DNA of 6,931 bases, taken from positions 1-6,931 of the forward strand of contig CACYQE010000041.1 of assembly GCA_902776515.1 (NCBI GenBank). The letters run 5' to 3'. The translations under genes and the position numbers were made by a program. Within the stretch, counting starts at the first letter, position 1. Every line of letters starts with the position of its first letter. The notes under the pieces are model-generated. The model had not been told where the DNA came from, searched no databases, and saw only the letters and a list, made by a program, of their open reading frames with translations. Of the stretch, positions 5,877 to 6,931 are shown one piece after another. This stretch comes from an uncultured Pseudomonadota bacterium. Its GTDB lineage: Bacteria > Pseudomonadota > Alphaproteobacteria > Rs-D84.

Positions 5877-6170
5877 ATGAACACATTAGGAAATATTCAG
5901 GAAAAAAACAACTTTTCGCAAACAGAAAAACATATTATTCGAATAATTACAAAAACGTCTTCACTTGAAGGGATGGAAGTTGGTGAATTTAGCCGCTTGG
6001 TTGATGACCTGCATTTAAGTTCGTTGGATACTTACGAGATTTTTATGAATTTAGAAACCGATTTTGGTATAGATATTCCCAAATTTATGAGTAAAAATGT
6101 ATCTATCAAAAATTTAGCGGATTACATTGATGCAACACTTAAAAGACACATGGCAAACAAATCAAAATGA
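5877..6170 (+). CDS. Divergent acyl carrier protein
   Basis: Acyl carrier proteins carry acyl chains on a phosphopantetheine arm. The 97-residue product has the core pattern DDLHLSSLDTYEIFMNLETDFGIDIP (43-68), matching the ACP helix II region, and the helix IV-like SIKNLADYI (76-84). The modified serine would be Ser49. The preceding Asp of the usual Asp-Ser-Leu motif is Ser, which is unusual, although Leu-Asp after it is kept. About 20 extra N-terminal residues precede the fold. The gap after metG is 18 bases, with GGGG as the only ribosome-site-like sequence, and the stop overlaps queH (ATGA). It is unlikely to be the main fatty-acid AcpP, which normally sits by fabG/fabF with an intact DSL. 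A specialised carrier, for example for lipid A or another acylated product, is possible but unproven. Confidence 0.85.
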   Translation: MNTLGNIQEKNNFSQTEKHIIRIITKTSSLEGMEVGEFSRLVDDLHLSSLDTYEIFMNLETDFGIDIPKFMSKNVSIKNLADYIDATLKRHMANKSK

Positions 6171-6706
6171 AACTTGTCTTGGTATCTTGTTGTGCACCGT
6201 GTTCGGCCGGTGCGATAAAACAATTACACAATGGTGAAATACCAGACATAGATGATTTTATTGTTCTGTTTTTTAATCCAAATATTTGGCCAGAATCTGA
6301 ATACACAAAACGTATGCAAGAGCAGATGCGTTATTGTGAATCGTTGGGTGTAAAATACAAAATTTGTGAATATAATCACGATGCGTGGCGTGCGGCTGTG
6401 TGTGGTTTTGAAAACGAACCTGAACGCGGTGCACGTTGCAGTATATGTTTTGCTTATCGTTTTGAATACGCAAAAAAATTTGCACGTGAAAATGGGTATG
6501 ATGCGGTTTCATCCGTACTTGGCGTATCAAAACACAAAGACCAATTACAGGTTGATGCGGCCGGGGAATCTGCCCCGGGCGACATACTGTATTTACCAAT
6601 AAAATGGGACGAAAAATTACGTCAACAGATTAATCGCGAAACAGATTTTTATCGTCAAAACTATTGTGGGTGCGAATTTTCTGTTCGTAACAAACCAAAA
6701 AATTAA
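6167..6706 (+). CDS. queH: Epoxyqueuosine reductase QueH
   Basis: QueH performs the last step of queuosine synthesis, reducing epoxyqueuosine to queuosine at the wobble position of tRNAs with GUN anticodons. It is the cobalamin-independent alternative to QueG and uses an iron-sulfur centre. The 179-residue product has the family cysteines: CCAPC (Cys8, 9, 12), RCSIC (Cys91, 94) and YRQNYCGCEFS (Cys167, 169). It also has the FFNPNIWPESEY segment (35-46) and EPERGARC (84-91). Length is normal. The ATG overlaps the stop of the ACP gene (ATGA), implying coupled translation. With metG upstream, two of the three operon genes act on tRNA. Identification is strong. Confidence 0.93.
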   Translation: MKLVLVSCCAPCSAGAIKQLHNGEIPDIDDFIVLFFNPNIWPESEYTKRMQEQMRYCESLGVKYKICEYNHDAWRAAVCGFENEPERGARCSICFAYRFEYAKKFARENGYDAVSSVLGVSKHKDQLQVDAAGESAPGDILYLPIKWDEKLRQQINRETDFYRQNYCGCEFSVRNKPKN

Positions 6707-6720
6707 ACATCCTATATTAT

Positions 6721-6749
6721 TTGCATACCTGAATTTTGGTTGCTATAAT
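6721..6749 (+). promoter_or_regulatory. Strong extended -10 promoter of fabD
   Basis: TTGCAT (6721-6726) and a consensus TATAAT (6744-6749) are 17 bases apart, and TGC before the -10 makes an extended -10. Transcription would begin near 6756. No terminator hairpin is seen after queH, so readthrough from upstream may also contribute. Confidence 0.8.
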
Positions 6750-6770
6750 CAGAAAAAAGGAGCGACAAAA

Positions 6771-6931
6771 ATGCCATCTATACTGGTTTTTCCGGGTCAA
6801 GGTTCCCAAGCTGTTGGAATGGGACATGATTTATATGAAACAAATTCTGCCGCACGTGCCGTATTTGACGAGGTTGACGATGCGTTGGGCGAAAAATTAT
6901 CCGACATAATTTTTAATGGCCCAATTGAAGA
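6771..6931 (+). CDS. fabD: Malonyl-CoA:ACP transacylase FabD (5' part)
   Basis: FabD transfers malonyl groups from CoA to acyl carrier protein, supplying the extender unit for fatty acid synthesis. Only the first 53 codons lie in the window. The product begins MPSILVFPGQGSQAVGMG, the FabD oxyanion-hole segment (FPGQGSQ, residues 7-13), followed by a D-L-Y-E helix and FDEVDDALG, as in the family. The catalytic GHSLGE serine motif would lie past the edge. ATG 6771 follows AAAAAAGGAG about eight bases upstream. In many bacteria fabG, acpP and fabF come next, which would help judge the role of the divergent ACP just upstream. Confidence 0.93.
   Translation, partial: MPSILVFPGQGSQAVGMGHDLYETNSAARAVFDEVDDALGEKLSDIIFNGPIE

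Noticed and set aside
6707..6770. Terminator between queH and fabD
   Set aside because: No hairpin plus T-tract is visible; only the fabD promoter and ribosome site could be supported.
1..6931. CRISPR array, insertion sequence or phage island
   Set aside because: No spaced repeats, transposase, integrase, terminal inverted repeats or phage genes were seen.

Overview
The window looks like a chromosomal piece of an AT-rich alphaproteobacterium. The evidence is the alphaproteobacterial-style MreB C-terminus, the rnpA-yidD pair, a MetG resembling those of some Alphaproteobacteria, and G/C-poor housekeeping genes with clear sigma70-type promoters. The exact clade cannot be read from the sequence; an uncultured host-associated lineage is a guess. 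The first 240 bases do not fit. They are about 72% G+C by direct count (174 of 240), the next 120 bases are 36%, and the change falls within a few bases of position 240. The simplest explanation is a chimeric contig end carrying sequence from another, high-GC organism.

Layout. 1-240: high-GC fragment, open on both strands, holding a 12-bp tandem repeat (three Gly-Ser-Asn-Asn units in frame 2). 369 down to about 241 (minus): the 5' end of a gene cut by the junction, with a strong promoter and an inverted repeat. 675-439 and 1027-659 (minus): yidD and rnpA, overlapping. 1028-1140: divergent promoter region. 1141-2190: mreB, followed by a hairpin terminator. 2313-2389: tRNA-Val(GAC) with its own promoter and an encoded CCA. 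2552-4063: a large Gly/Asn-rich lipoprotein with a C-terminal region like the TbpB-type beta-barrel, under its own promoter and followed by a terminator. 4209-5858: metG. 5877-6170: a divergent acyl carrier protein. 6167-6706: queH, overlapping the ACP by ATGA. 6771-6931: start of fabD behind a strong extended -10 promoter.

How the genes relate. Most are core housekeeping: RNase P protein, the YidD membrane-insertion factor, the MreB cell-shape actin, Val-tRNA, Met-tRNA synthetase, queuosine synthesis and fatty acid synthesis. The metG-acp-queH run is tightly packed and probably one transcript, linking tRNA charging, an acyl carrier and tRNA modification. The adjacent fabD suggests that the ACP sits beside a fatty-acid gene cluster continuing past the window. 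The accessory gene is the surface lipoprotein. I did not find a clear undescribed system. The best leads are the divergent ACP in its odd operon, the TbpB-like lipoprotein, and the unusual isolation of rnpA and mreB from their customary partners.
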